Below are positions 22,978 through 37,500 of a stretch of 64,000 nucleotides of DNA, piece after piece (position 1 is the first letter of the stretch; the number at the start of each line of letters is the position of its first letter). A model generated the notes under the pieces. It was not told the DNA's origin and searched no databases. It was given only the letters and a program-made list of their open reading frames with translations. This stretch comes from Hanleya hanleyi (Eukaryota; Mollusca; Polyplacophora; Lepidopleurida; Hanleyidae). A program made the translations under genes and the position numbers. Location: contig JAVTVY010018931.1 of NCBI GenBank assembly GCA_036873755.1, positions 19,566-83,565 on the forward strand, written 5' to 3'.

Positions 22978-25502
22978 TCATATAACATGACCGTTTCCTA
23001 TGGGAGAAAGCCATTGTAGAAAAATTGTCTACCATGAGCTGACGTCGTGCCGTTACGTCACACACTATTTTCATCGTCTGCTTGTTACAATGTTACTGTT
23101 TAGTGTCAGTCGACTAGCACTGAGTGAACTTTCACGATACAGTATATGCCGAATGTTTCAACAATATTTCGACAATTTCGGTGTCATTAAAGTAGTGTAT
23201 TACTTATAAAAATCTTGTTCTCTTTTATTCAGCGTTTGTAGCCTGGGTGTGATTCGGCCCATTCATGGATCAAAGTGCCCAATAGTAGTATTTCGCGTTT
23301 GATCTGGTTTGCGCTTACAACATCGTCGGTCGGAAATGGGACGTCAGCCTTTATTTTAGCTTCTCTGATAAGTTATATGAGAAAAAAGCTCTCACACTCG
23401 TTCATTTCTAGACGACTTTTCCCACGACTTTTCTATTGACCATTATAAGTTTAGTCTGGCCCTCCCATGCAGTTTGGATTATAACATGGACCAACGGTGA
23501 CATTAAAACGTCACTGATGGGTCAAGTTTAGCTCTGACATCATTCCATTTCAGTATATTATCTTGAATGGGGATGTTATCTGATCCAGTTGAGTAAAACA
23601 AACAGAAGAGAATGAGTTTAGAAAAGTGATGGCTTTATTTCCTTCCATTCTTTGAAGTTGAACTCTAACTCATTAACATACACTTGAATACGTGTAACAT
23701 TGCACTCCTTCCACTAGATTATACATATTCGTACAAATATACAAATTTTGACTGCTCCTGATCAATTTGACTTCATATACATGTAAACTACATTGCAGCC
23801 CAGGTTAACGGAAAGTGTATGTACATTTATACAGCTTACTTTTGCCTTCTGTATTAGTAATATAACGTATCTCCAAAATATGTAAAGTGAGGGTGATTAA
23901 TTGCCATATGCCAGGTTGGAGTTCCAGCGGAGGCTATGCTACCAGGACAATTCTGCTGGCTCAAGGGGGGCTTGTAGTGCTCTACTTATTTAACCTGGGG
24001 CAGCAATTTGAACTCGTATAGCCAGTTTATATTACAACAATGAAATCAAATTTCTTCCATAAAAAACAAGCTTCACAGCATCAACAAACAGTCGATTTCA
24101 TGTTCTGGAGATACTGTAATATACTGGAATATTGTAATATACTTCAAGACAGTAGTATCTGAGACGAATATAAATATAATTGTGTCCCAGGTAGTATCAA
24201 CAAAGAAACACACAATTCTGCAACACACTGGACATGGATGTGCACGGTAGAGGCGGTCTATTTGAGTTGTATACGCTCTTTCTGAATAGATCTAGTCCGA
24301 GGAGAGAAAGGGCATACATGACCTTCATTGTAATGATGAAAAGTAAACATTCTGGAGCTTTCCCAATTTTCAGTTTTAAAGTGACCCTCCATGAGTTACC
24401 ATAATAATGTTGTTTTGTGTTAATATGTATTTAACCCTCAAGCACTGGTTAAAGGTTACCTATTTTCTAATCCTGGTAACCTGCAACAGCTTTTCTGAGA
24501 CCATGTTGCAGTATGGGCCTGAATACGCATATATAAATATGACAGTAATACATATGGTGAATCCTGACAATAGTCTCACACATCCTTTATGAAGTTGTTT
24601 TGATCATCCTAGTACACAGAATACCCAAACTTCCACAAGATCCTTTCACACGTTTAAATAATATGTGGAGAAAAACAAAAACTGGTAAATATCCCATGAA
24701 AGTATCACATTATGTGTCATAAATTAATCATAGGAAATTCTGATGTCCGGTATGTTCCAACTCTAATCCAGCATGCCCATGAAATAATAGGGGGAGAGTA
24801 TTTGACCCCCCTTTCCCCTGTATAATAAATTTAATTGTACAGGGTAAAATCAGGTAAGTCCATTATGGGTGCCACTGCCGCCTATCCTCATTATTATAAA
24901 TAGTATTCCAGTACCCCCGGCATACTCTCGCCCCACCCTATCCCGCGCCACACCTATGCGACCCGCTGTGTCGACCCATTCTACTGTAGGGTGCCAGCCT
25001 GGCCCATGGAATCTCCGGTAGTGAAAACCCCAGGTCTCTCGCCCCACCCTATCCCGCGCCACACCTATGCGACCCGCTGTGAGTGAAAAGCGGAGTAGGA
25101 GTAGGACACGCCACGGATTATACTAGTAGTGATAGTGATATTTTCTACTGTGTTTATTTATACAAAGTTTCTGCTGATAATTTAGGTTGAATAAATATAT
25201 TCTGCACATTATTTCAAGTAACAAGGCCCAAGAGATGAACAATTTTCCTGGTTATATTTATACAAGTAGCACCAAGATGGAGCCATCTCCGTGAATACTG
25301 TAAAGCAGCCTAGTATTCTAGTATGTACAATTGGAAGTTTGATCAGTTTATCATTCTAATTATTGGTCGCAGAGGATACCCAGAGGTACATGTAGTTGAT
25401 TGAGGGATTACCACTTAGAATGGCTGGTCTGATCTGAATACCTCCCCATTCTACCCTTCATCTGGATTGTTTATTCACTGGTTAATAGTTCGTGTTGATG
25501 GA
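22978..25502. other. Convergent intergenic region / probable MEAK7 3' UTR
   Basis: No coding region was recognised. On the - strand, AATAAA signals lie at 25153-25158 and 23634-23639, either of which could end the MEAK7 transcript. A duplication of the MEAK7 terminal exon tail lies at about 25411-25472, and a GC-rich duplication at 24926-25081. Confidence 0.5.
24926..25081. repeat. GC-rich tandem duplication, period about 107 bp
   Basis: The string TCTCGCCCCACCCTATCCCG followed by CGCCACACCTATGCGACCCG occurs at about 24926-24973 and again at 25033-25081, nearly identical. This implies a recent duplication. Confidence 0.85.
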
Positions 25503-25589
25503 CTACCGTTCAGAATGGCTGGTTCGTATACCTCCCCACTCTAACAACTGTTTATCTGGATTCTCTTCCCAGTTAGGATCCAGACGAAG
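25503..25589 (-). CDS. MEAK7: MEAK7 terminal exon (12)
   Basis: Acceptor CTCCACAG. It encodes LRLDPNWEENPDKQLLEWGG then IRTSHSER and TAG. The 3' part is imperfectly duplicated downstream at 25411-25472. Confidence 0.88.
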   Translation of the reverse strand, partial: LRLDPNWEENPDKQLLEWGGIRTSHSER

Positions 25590-28500
25590 CTGTGGAGAGA
25601 AAAAAAAATGATGTCGGAAGCATATTTATAATGAAATAATTACATCACTGCACAAACAGATGAACAACACTGAAGAAGACAACATCACTTCATGGGCATT
25701 ACATACACGGCAAGTGGGGAAGGGGGGGGTCTAAAAATCAGGATATTTTCCTATGTATGCTGGGTTAAATTTTGCATATGGCAGGGGGAAGAGGGTAAAA
25801 TAAATCCAATTGTTTTTGCGTATGTAATACTTGAAAGGCCCAACAGGCTATGTTGGCTCAAAGCAGAAAACTGGTACAAATTTTAGTCAAACATATATTC
25901 AGGAAAATAATGTTATTTTCAGATCTATGCCCTGTGACTGTAGTGGAGTGAGAAAGGTGTTGTATAATCCCTGATAATTAGTTCACCTTTTGCTGTTTAC
26001 TTTTCTCCACTTCTTTTTTCTCCCATTTTTTCTGATTGACCTGGGCCAGTCTTATGGATGAACTACCACAACCCCACACCTATCAAATGGAATGAAACAA
26101 TCACAAACATCAGGTATTTAACAAATATATAGCAATACATCATGTGTATATAGGGATCTGAGATCGGTCAATACTTCATGTAGGAACTATTGTCTGGGTC
26201 TTTGTGTCGTTGAAAAGGCTCTTGTCTAGACACATTGTTGTCCCCAGACTGGGCTATTGTATTCCCAGACTTGGCTATTGTATGCATTGTCTTGTGATCC
26301 TTACATGAAGTATGAACCCTGAGAGGTCAAATAATATATTTCCCACTTAAAAAGATGTGGTCTTTCAAATCCTTCCACTCCTGGTGAAGTCTAAAAGATC
26401 CAGCTGTCTGTGTGACAGTGTGTGGATTAATAATGAACCCATTTCACCATCTGCATTACCTTTGATGAAGAGTCCATCATGGAGATCATGATTTTCTTTA
26501 GAGAGAAACCACAATGGCTGCAATAGGTTGATATTCAGATGACAAATAAAAAGTCTCTTCCTAACCAGCCATTATTTGACACATCTTGCTATACATAACA
26601 ATAATTGTGTTGAATATTAGTAATTACTCAGTTAATGGGTAATCATGCACCAGTGTTAGCCAGAGGGGTGTGTGCACAAGTGATATGTACTCGCTAATTC
26701 CAATTTGCACACCCTAAACGTACACATGTCCGAGTTAACATAGTATGAAAAGAAGAAATCTGCACACCCAGACCATTCTTGCTAATATCCTGGTGTGCAC
26801 AACTGTCAAAGAGTGAGTGAGTGAATATGATTGAACATTGCTTTCAATTATATTTCAGTCATATCACTTCGTTGGGTCATATTCCTTTTCACACGGGAAC
26901 CCTATGGGTAGGGTTGTATTCCTTTTTACACCCGGCAACCCAGTCAAAACTATGACCACGGCCCACCCAAACAAATATACAAAGATACAAGCAGAGGATG
27001 GGGTTAATTATACAGTAAGATAAATGTAGTATAGAACAGCCTATCACAATGATTGTTTCTTATCGGACTGTGGACTGCCACTATAGTTTAAAGGAAAATT
27101 CTCCCAAACATGCTATACTTCATGATACATGTATGTATTTACCTCTATACATTGAAGCCTACAATCCACCCCATAATGTTTGACGGTCTCGAAGTCGTGA
27201 GGTATAAACAAGGCAACAGTTTTCCCATCTCTGCCGATCTGTATACCACGGGGACGGTCTCTTGACTTCTCATTCCAGGATAACAGGTCAGAACCAGCTG
27301 AAAACAGAAAAGTCAAATAAAAACATCTGAGAAGCTGGGTGACGCTGACAAAATGACAATACCGACATGGTTATCAATTTTTAAAATCTTCTCATTCTCG
27401 ATTTGAAACATGTGGCTGTCGCCATCGGGACCCCTCGGGCCGGGCCCAGAGCAATTGTGGAAATAATGTTTCTGACCCCAACAACTCACATATTTGGGGG
27501 GGCATAATTTTACCTGTATGATATAGATCATCATAGACGGACAAAACAATATAGCAATAGAGCAGTGATTACCTATAGTAGATGTAGTCGAACGATTACT
27601 GTCTATTCACAGCAATCCACACAGGTTTGTGTGAACTCCTGAAAAACACATCCCATGGCACCGACTTTCAATAGGCTTCTGGTACTGGCTGTATTAAACA
27701 ACTGTATGAAGTTTCATTGTTGTGAGTGAAGGACTTTTTGAGATAATGTGTTTACAAGGATATGGACCAACCGACATGTATAAAGGGGCAGAACTCCTGA
27801 AAAACACATCCGATTACACCGACTTTCAATAGGCTTCTGGTCCTGGCTGTATTAAACAACTGTATGAAGTTTCATTGTTGTGAGTGAAGGACTTTTTGAG
27901 ATAATGTGTTTACAAGGATAAAAACAGACAGACATGTATAAAGGGGCATAACTCCTGAAAAACACATCCAATGGCACCGACTTTGAATAGGCTTCTGGTA
28001 CTAGCTGCATTAAACAACTGTATGAAGTTTCATTGTTGTGAGTGAAGGACTTTTTGAGATAATTTGTTTACAAGGATATGGACCAACAGACATGTATAAA
28101 GGGGCATAACTCCTGAAAAACACATCCAATGGCACCGACTTTCAATAGACTTCTGGTACTGGCTGTATTAAACAACTGTATGAAGTTTCATTGTTGTAAG
28201 TGAAGGACTTTTTGAGATAATGTGTTTACAATGATATGATGGACAGACGGACGGACAGACGGACGGACAGACGACGGAGGCAACGACAATACCGCTCGGG
28301 CAGAATCTGCCCGAGGGGTTAAAAAGGCTACAATTGTGTGCAAGCTTCATAATATATATAACAGCTTATTCCCCCACATCTACAGATAGAGAAAAGCTGC
28401 AGATCAGTGCTGGAGATAAAAGGCCTGATACATTGCTAGAGAACAGGAAACTGATCAGTACTGGAATCACACTTTCAAAAATACATCTGTAGTTTATTCC

Positions 28501-31500
28501 TAATTTCCAACAGATTTACAAACACAGCAAGGAAGCAATCAGAGATTCCGCTTTAATCCGACACTGCTCCACCATTGTTCTGTTTTGTATTGGTCTGTGG
28601 AGGCCTAATTTGGCTAATTATAAAAATTCTGTTTCAGTCACTTTTTTCGGCATGCCTCGCATAATACATGTACATATTCCACTCGGGGCTTTCGGCAAAT
28701 TCAAAAATGTGACCTGGTTATGAGACCTACATTCCTTGGGAGTATATTGTGGTGAAATTATGAAGCGATCGTGAACTTTGAATTTTGCATCCAATTCACT
28801 CTTTTTGGGGCAATTTCATACTTCAGGACCTATGTGATCTACTTTGGAATGTGTTTTGGACAAATAAATATATCCCATTCATTTAGGTTTGATGAACGAA
28901 GGGCCATAACTCTTGAAAATATAACCGAAAGCAGAGAAACTTCACGCTGCACAACTATGGGGTACTGACCACATATCCTGCAAATTCCATACTTGTCCAT
29001 ACAATATTAACCGAGATCCAGCCTGGACAAGTCCCAATTCACAAAGACTTGATGAACAAAGGGCCATAACTCTTGAAAATATATGTGAAACGCGAAGAAA
29101 CTTCACGCTGCACAACTACGGGGCACTGACCACATACCCTGCAAATTTCATAATTGTCCATACAATATTAAGCAAGATCCAGCCCGGACAAGTCCCAATT
29201 CACGGAGATTTCAGGAACAAAGGGCCATAACTCTTGAAAATATAGGCGAAATGGGGAGAAATTTTACGCTGCACAACTGTGGGGCACTGACCACATGTCA
29301 TGCAAATTTCATACTTGTTCATACAATATTAACCAAGATCCAGCCCGGACAAGTCCCATTCACAGAGATTTCAGAAAAAAGGCCATAACTCTTGAAAATG
29401 ATACCGGAACTCGGAAAAAACTCTACGCTGCACAACTATGAGCCACTGGCCACATTCCATGCAAGTTTCAATCCTGTCCATCAATTACTAACCGAGATAT
29501 CGCGCGGACAAGAAATTCAGACGGACGGACAAAGCGATCGCTATATGCCCCCCCTCTAGTTAGAGGGGGGGCATAATTACCACATGGTGCATCAACTAGG
29601 TCCATTCATATATTAAAAGATGTACTAGAAGAACTTACAAGACAATACCACACACTCACCCTGTATGACCCTATACACTGGAGATAACTGGATTAGCTGA
29701 CAATCCTCACCACCAAACTTCAAATTACCTTCCCTGTTAACAAAATTATTCCAGTTTTACCAAATATACCAGAGAAATTACAAACTTGTGTCTTTCAAAA
29801 GTTTGAGAATTTAACCCTTTCACTGATCATTCCCTGTCAAAATTTGTACACCCAGCCAATATAAAGCCAAACCCAGGGGTAAATCGGTGAAAGGGTTAAA
29901 ATTGGAACATGGCACTTTTGTCAACGAATGTGTTGTAATTCAAAAGTATGTAATTCAAGACTTTGAGAAAACCAGTAAAAGGGAATAGTATTACAAATGT
30001 ACACACAGGCAACACATTGACCTTTACATAAACGTTCTTCAGACAAAACTATTACATATTTATCTATATTTCTATGTTCTTTATACTGGCTGGATTGACA
30101 ATAACGATTCACAGCATACGTACCTCCACTCTGTATCCAAGGCCACACAGTATATATTCCTACCCTCGAAAGCCACCAGGGAAATACTGGGTCCTTTATA
30201 TGAGGAAACATGGTGAGTGAACCTAAAACATCAAAATATAGGACTGTAATAATTGGGTATAAAAGCTTATTGCCACAAGACCAGCATAGAGTGCAGTTCA
30301 CACTTGCCACGGTTTTGTACAAAGTGGCCCATCCATAATATCATAATAAGGCATGTCGCACATTGTTGAAGCATGATAATTCTTCTTCTCTTTTTACTCA
30401 CTGATATCTATAGTACCATTCTGTTGGAGGTAACAATTATCCGAAATGGGCATATAACAATTGCTGGTTGATCGTGTCACTACATAGTTTATCGACCCCG
30501 GAAGTGAATATTTGGCAGGCCAATATCTGCACTTTTTTGTTGGCCTGAAAATGATGATTCCTTTATGGCGATCAAATTTCACCAAAAAAAAAACCGATCA
30601 GGTTGACCCCCTGTTTTTTTTTTCACCATTTCAAAATGCCTGTTGGATTTTCACATGCACTGTAAAAGAGAATAATTTTGTACATTTTCCCTGGGTGGTG
30701 GGTTGAATTTGAGATATTTTCATACACTGTATGGAGTTCTTTAGGAAAGTTGGAGGAGTGACTTCGGCTGATCAGCTACTGGGTTGCATAATTTCACTTT
30801 GTCCTATCTTTCAACCCTGGAGACCGTCTTAAACTGGTGATAGCTGCCATAACACATACATACTATATTTTCCCAGTATTCAAGCATAATGACACTTTTT
30901 TTAATACTGGGAAATATAGCACATGTGTATATAATTATGCCAAAAAGATAGGGAAAGTGTATTTTACAGCTGAAGTCAGTGGTCAGTGAACAGACAGGCT
31001 CTTCATTGTTCTCTCAATTATGTGAAACTGAGCCATCATAGTCTTCACTTCTTTCTTGTACTGTGTCAGTGTAAACGTTTTTGTCAGGATTGATAGAGAC
31101 ATCTTGTGATATCGGAGGATACAGGAATTCCTTGTAACCACTGAATGATAATCAATGGTCAAGGGGAGATAATCACCAACATGATTAAATAAAAGATTCA
31201 GATGATGCTATTTTAGTCACTGTGGCATTTCAAGAAGACTGTTGAATGAATTTGCATTTATTGATCAATTCATTTAAAGAGATTCAACTTTGTCAAAGCC
31301 AGACATAGATTAACCAAGTGAAGTATATGTATATCACATATGGACAGACCTATTAATGGATAAACCATGGTCAGTACTTCTGTAGAGTAAACTCCAACTC
31401 TGGAAGCGGGACAGATGAGCCTACCAAAATACAATTACACCATCATCTTAGTCTAACACAGTTTTAATTGACACATGCAGACAAGGGATACATAGGAGTG

Positions 31501-34500
31501 CTATTGCATGTTTAGGCATTTATATGAACACCATATCACGATGTTTTGGTCTTATTCCTTTTCACACCCAGGAACCCCACGGGTAGGGTCCTATTCCTTT
31601 CTACAACTGGGAACCGCTTGGGTAAGGTCCTATTCCTCCCTACAACTGGGAACCCCATGGGTAGGGTCCTATTCCTTTCTACAACTGGGAACCACACAGG
31701 TAGGGTCCTATTCCTTTCTACAACTGTGAATCACACAGGTAGGGTCCTATTCCTTTCTACAACTGGGAACCCCATGGATTAGGTCCTATTCCTTTTCCCA
31801 TCACGGAAGCCTGCAGGTGCCCCAGTTAGATGCCTCTTACGACAAATTGGCTGAGGCCTATTCTTACCCTGACCTGGGGTGTGCACAACGACATCTCAGG
31901 TCACCCTGTGAGCACCACTATTGTAAATGTACCTATAGATTTCAGGTATGGCACTATTATGAATGTACCTATAGAGTTCAGGTATGGCACTATTATGAAT
32001 GTACCTATAGAGTTCAGGTAGGGCACTATTATGAATGTACCTAAAGAGTTCAGGTAGGACACTGTTACGAATGTTTCAGGTAGGGAACTATTATGAATGT
32101 ACCTATAGAGTTCAGGTATGGCACTATTATGAATGTATCTATAGAGTTCAGGTATGGCACTATTATGAATGTACCTATAGAGTTCAGGTAGGGCACTATT
32201 ATGAATGTACCTATAAAGTTCAGGTAGGGCACTATTATGAATGTACCTATAGAGTTCAGGTATGGCACTATTATGAATGTATCGATACAGTTCAGGTAGG
32301 GCACTATTATGAATGTACCTAAAGAGTTCAGGAAGGACACTGTTATGAATGTTTCAGGTAGGGCACTATTATGAATGTACCTATAAAGTTCAGGTAGGGA
32401 ACTATTATGAATGTACTTATAGAGTTCAGGTATGGCACTATGATCGATGTACCTATAGGGTTTCAGTTTGGGCACTATTATGAATGTACTTATAGAGTTC
32501 AGGTATGGCACTATGATCGATGTACCTATAGGGTTTCAGTTTGGGCACTATTATGAATGTTTCTAAAGATTTCAGGTGTGCCTATAGAGTTCAGGAGGGC
32601 ACTATTATGAATGTACCTAAAGAGTTCAGGTAGGACACCGTTATGAATGTTTCAGGTAGGGCACTATTATGAATGTACCTATAAAGTTCAGGTAGGGAAC
32701 TATTATGAATGTACTTATAGAGTTCAGGTATGGCACTATGATCGATGTACCTATAGGGTTCAGGTTGGGCACTATTATGAATGTTTCTATAGATTTCAGG
32801 TGTGCCTATAGAGTTCAGGTAGGGCACTATTATGGATGTACCTATAGAGTTCAGGTAGGGCACTATTATGGATTGCGATCTATGGTGTGACTACAGTGCT
32901 TATGTACACAGTTGAATGGTTCATGATTAGAGAGAACACATAGAGAAGCTTTGATTAACATGTATGTAATACCAGCTTACTCACTTGTCTCATGGACCAG
33001 TTATATGTGTTGAGGAGAATGTTAGATGTGGTAGGTGAGGAACTCTCCTCCTCATGGTGTAGATAAAGCTGTGGTAATGTTGTGGAGAGTGCCCACAGGA
33101 CAGACATGGTGGTCACCTGTGATCCATCCTTTATACAGTCCAGGTGAGGGACGGGGGCTGGCTCCTGAAAATATACAAAAGATGTGCACAACTTAAAAAG
33201 GGTAGCTTAAGCTCTGACATCCATGAAAACTGTGTTAAAACAAGAAATAATCCCATCTTGCTGACAGCCAATTTGTTCAATTTCAAAAACAGTGGTAAAT
33301 AGACTACACATTAGTTCTATAGAAGGAACTCTTTGCCATCAACACCAACAACCACATGGCCCTCCGATCTGATACAAGTAAATTAGAAATTCCCTTTCCA
33401 CATACGGAAATATTCAAAAAGTCGTCATATTCTGGTCCAGATCTGTGGAATTCTCTGAAACCTGATTGCCACAGTGCATCCTTGGTCCAGATTTTCAAGA
33501 CTTCCTTTTTCAAGAATATCTAATCCATTTCTGACTTTTGTACATGCATTTTGAATTGTACATTACCATACATGGCAGTATGTAACGTCACTGGACCTAC
33601 GAAATAGGGTTTGAGATAATTTAAGTGTGTACTCGAGAGATGACTTGGGGGCCCTGTGTGCTACCATGAGAGAATTTATATAGCGTCTCTAATTGACAGT
33701 GGGAACTATTAACTTTTCCAGATGTCACCGCTGGTGAGTCATTAGCATAGCAACTATTATCGCCCTCAGTTTCTATTACCCTGGAGAATGATCAGCCCAG
33801 CAGTACAGCACGAAGTGTTGTGGGGAGAGTCCGAGCGAGCGGGGACCCCCCCCCCTTCTCGGCATTACGCGATTTTTCTTAAATTAGCGTAGGGAATGAT
33901 GCTCTGTCAGAGCAGTTGAGAAGTAAATGTTTGTAGTCCTAAATAAGACAGGAAACTGGATAAGAAACACAAATTTGAAGTGAGAAAGGTCAAGATCAGA
34001 GATTTGTTAGAATGCAAGAATCAAATCAGGCATCACTAGAGAGCCATTCTCCATGGATATATTTATTTGGCATTCAACTTCAAGGTACCTCATCTGAAGA
34101 GAGTACATAATAATAATCAATGAACAATAAAGCACACACGAACAAAATAAACAAGTGGTTATAGGTTACTGAATTTAAAACACAACGATGATTTTATTAT
34201 CGATTTCTTCAGTAATAACATATAATAGGGTCATTGTTGTGTTTAAATTTAGTAATTTCTCTCATAAAATCCAGCCATTTTTTATTTCTTTTTGAGGTAG
34301 AACATTTTTTAACTAATGACTGAACTGAAGAAATGATGCAATGTTGTATAGGCTGGATATATAAAACGTGCAGTATAACATGCCTTCAATCTCAACGAAA
34401 TTCCAAGACCAGCAAATGAGTGAAAACGGATACTATCGGAATGTGTGTGGTATCGGAATGTGTGTCAACATTAATGTAAGTTAGGCTAAAAATAACAACC

Positions 34501-37500
34501 TCCATTCTCCGATCAAATGATTTGCTTCCTTCATGCATCGTGGCATATACAGCTCGCCCGACGCGAGATTCTGGGATTTCGGTAGCCTTCCGCAATACCA
34601 CCGGCTAACAGCGACCAGCATGATCACGAGGGTTCCCGAATATTTCCAACAATTTATGGCAGATGTTTGGGAAGCGTGGCGTGGACTATTAGGGAAAACA
34701 TGGCGGAGCTACCTGGAAACGTATAATGCCGACATATATTGCCGACATATCTTGGCAAGTACCATTATAGTTACTGATATTTTCGAGAGAGGGGCGCATC
34801 ATTTTTTTTTTGCTTTAGTGCTGGGCGGCCGAAGTTAGTCCCAGGCGCTAAAAGTCACAGTGAAGAATACAGTCAAGGGTTCCTGATGGGCATGACAGTG
34901 CACTCGAGTCATCAATAAATAATAAAAAATTAATTATAAATCAAATTTTCATCAGAATTCGATCAGCTCAGAACTCAGAACAGAGCTGGTAACAATGCCC
35001 TAATGCACATTCATGCCAAAAATCAAGGTTCTAATGTCAACGGTTCTGCTTATTTTGCCGACGAAAGGATTCGGATGGACTGACTGACTGACTGACTGAC
35101 TGACTCATTACCGGACAATTTGCGATCTGTAGCCTACTTCGTAGGAATATCTTAGTTCAGTACTGGTATATTTGTATGAGAGGATGTGTGTGTGACTGTG
35201 TGTGAGGAGGACCTCAGGGTAGATCAGCTTCTAGCTGACTGAGTGTATTATTATTACACCAAATCTATTAACATGGGGCTCCGCCTGATAAATCAAGCCC
35301 TTCTGGGTTGCAATTCACTGAGTTGCAATTCACTGAGGGATGGCAGAATTATGGCAGAATTGCAGACTACACACAAATTTCAAGTTACTGCCAAGATATA
35401 TTGCATACTGAGAAGGTAGTAGATAAACAAGCTCGATTTCTTTCTACGAGGGTCGGGCGAGGGTTAGCTTTGGAGATAGAGGGTGAGGCTTGGTGCCTCA
35501 AGGTAAGGACATGTACCCGAGGGTAGTGGATGGGTTGAATAAGTGTAGCAGTGTAAGCTCTAGGAATATATGTAGAGGGTCGCGTGAGAGTTGGGTTAGG
35601 AGACAGAGGGTGGGGCTCGGTGCTCCGGAGGTGGGGACATGCTCTCAAGGGTAGTGGATGGGTTGAATAAGAGTAGCATGACATAAGCTCGCAGAATATA
35701 TGAGGGTATGGGGTTGGGCGAGGATTAGATTTGGAGATAGACGATGGGGCTTGGTGCTCCAGGAGTGGGGACATGTTTTTGAGGGTAGTGGATGGGTTGA
35801 ATAAGTGCAGCAAGGTGTAACCTCCAGAAATATATGAGGCAAGGAGTTGGGCGAGGCTTAGTTTAGGAGATTCAGGATGGCGCTTGGTGCCCAGGGGATG
35901 GGGACATGTTCCTGAGGGTAGTGGATGGGTTGGATAAGTGCACCATGAGGTAAGCTTCCAGAATATATCAGTGTTTGTGGGCAGGCCTTAGGTCAGGATA
36001 CATGGGGTGAGGCTGAGAAGCTGTGAATAGGAAAACGTCCAAAAACTTTAAAGGTGAACTGAAAAGCTTTCCGATATTCTGTTAAAATGTCATAAAACAA
36101 GAACTTCTATAGCTGTTACAAATATGTGTGGTGTTAGTTCTGGGGGTTATTGTTTTATTTTGGGTATATGAGAAGTCAAAACTTATACCACCAGAAAATG
36201 AGAGCCAGAACTTTTAAAAACATCATTGCTTGCCTCCCGTTGTTTTTGGAACGTCACGACGTTATAGTGGTCCTCGCTCATTCACCCGACGTAGCAAGAC
36301 GTCACATTTAAATAAAACTTGAATGAAGGAGACCGCTTTAACGTTCTACGAACCAAGAGAGACAGGTGATGCAAGTTTTCAAGACGGATTTATAACAGAT
36401 TAACTTAAATATTGTTATTAGTACAATTTTGCAAAATACATTTGCCCAAAAAACGTATAAAAGTTATGTCACATAAGACAAGATGTATATAAGCGACATT
36501 TTAGATAAAATTAAAAGCTTTGCAGTTCACCTTTAACAACTTTTTAGGACAGGGACACAGATATCCACAGACATCATTCAGATTCCTATGTTGAGCTTTC
36601 CGAAGCTAAAGCTAAAGGCTCGATAAAAATAATTAGGGGACCAGGTCCGGAGGACCGAGGTCCCCTCTTGAAATCGTTCGGATTCACTATTATTATTATT
36701 CTTCTTTTATCCACCGTTTTTGCTCCAGCCACATCTCCAGAACGGCTTGGTCCACAAGCTTGAAACATGGTGAGTTGATAGTAGATCTAGTAGTGATGTG
36801 CATATTACAAGCGGGCTCTGATTGGTGAACCCGTATGCGGGCCATCTTGGAAAATGTTCAAAACCTTCAAAGATCTTCTCCTCTCGAACCACTGAACCGA
36901 TCGACTTGAAACCTGGCATGCACAATCTAGGGGTCGGGGTCTTCAATTCTTCTGAATGGTTTCTTGCCGCGATATCAAATATGGCCGTCATAGCCGTTCA
37001 AATATAGGTCAAATTACAAACCTCAGATTTTCATTCCAGCCACATCTCCAGAACGGCTTGGTCCACAAGCTTGAAACTTTGTCGGTTGATAGTAGACCTA
37101 CTAGTGATGTGCATATTACAATATTTTCTCAGACATCGTGGGAATGAAAAATGATGTGCCGCTGTCATGAAACGCCATAAAAATGCAATTTTGGCAATAG
37201 AAAAGATTGCAATTCATGTACACCGACGTCAAGTTATCCCATTCCTTTATACACAGTAACGATGTGCTGGTGTATAAGACGACACAAACTTCTCCCAATC
37301 GTTTATACAGTGTAGCGATGTGATAGCTTATAAGGCGATACCAAATGTGTAATTGGCAATGAAAAGGACAAGACGTACAGAATACCGGCATTATCAGATA
37401 GGAGTACCAGTGGCCAATGAAACTTACCTAATTTACATAAACCAACTAAATTCGTCCAGGCAATGAAGGCGCATTTCAAATGACCCTGTGTCGAAAACAA

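Noticed and set aside
30401..30419. Possible 19-nt MEAK7 micro-exon between an AACAG acceptor and a GTGAGT donor on the - strand
   Set aside because: Its length (1 mod 3) would break the phase, and the 71-nt exon at 31350-31420 supplies the missing TLDc residues and the right phase.
31817..32890. Repeat-protein genes (YECTYRVQVGHY and NSIGTFIIVPYL frames), or a CRISPR-like array
   Set aside because: Frames are open on both strands because a 36-bp minisatellite has a period divisible by three. Units are contiguous with no unique spacers, and the genome is eukaryotic.
35385..35842. 142-codon minus frame with SISKSNPRPT repeats
   Set aside because: It follows the tandem repeat period and shows no domain.
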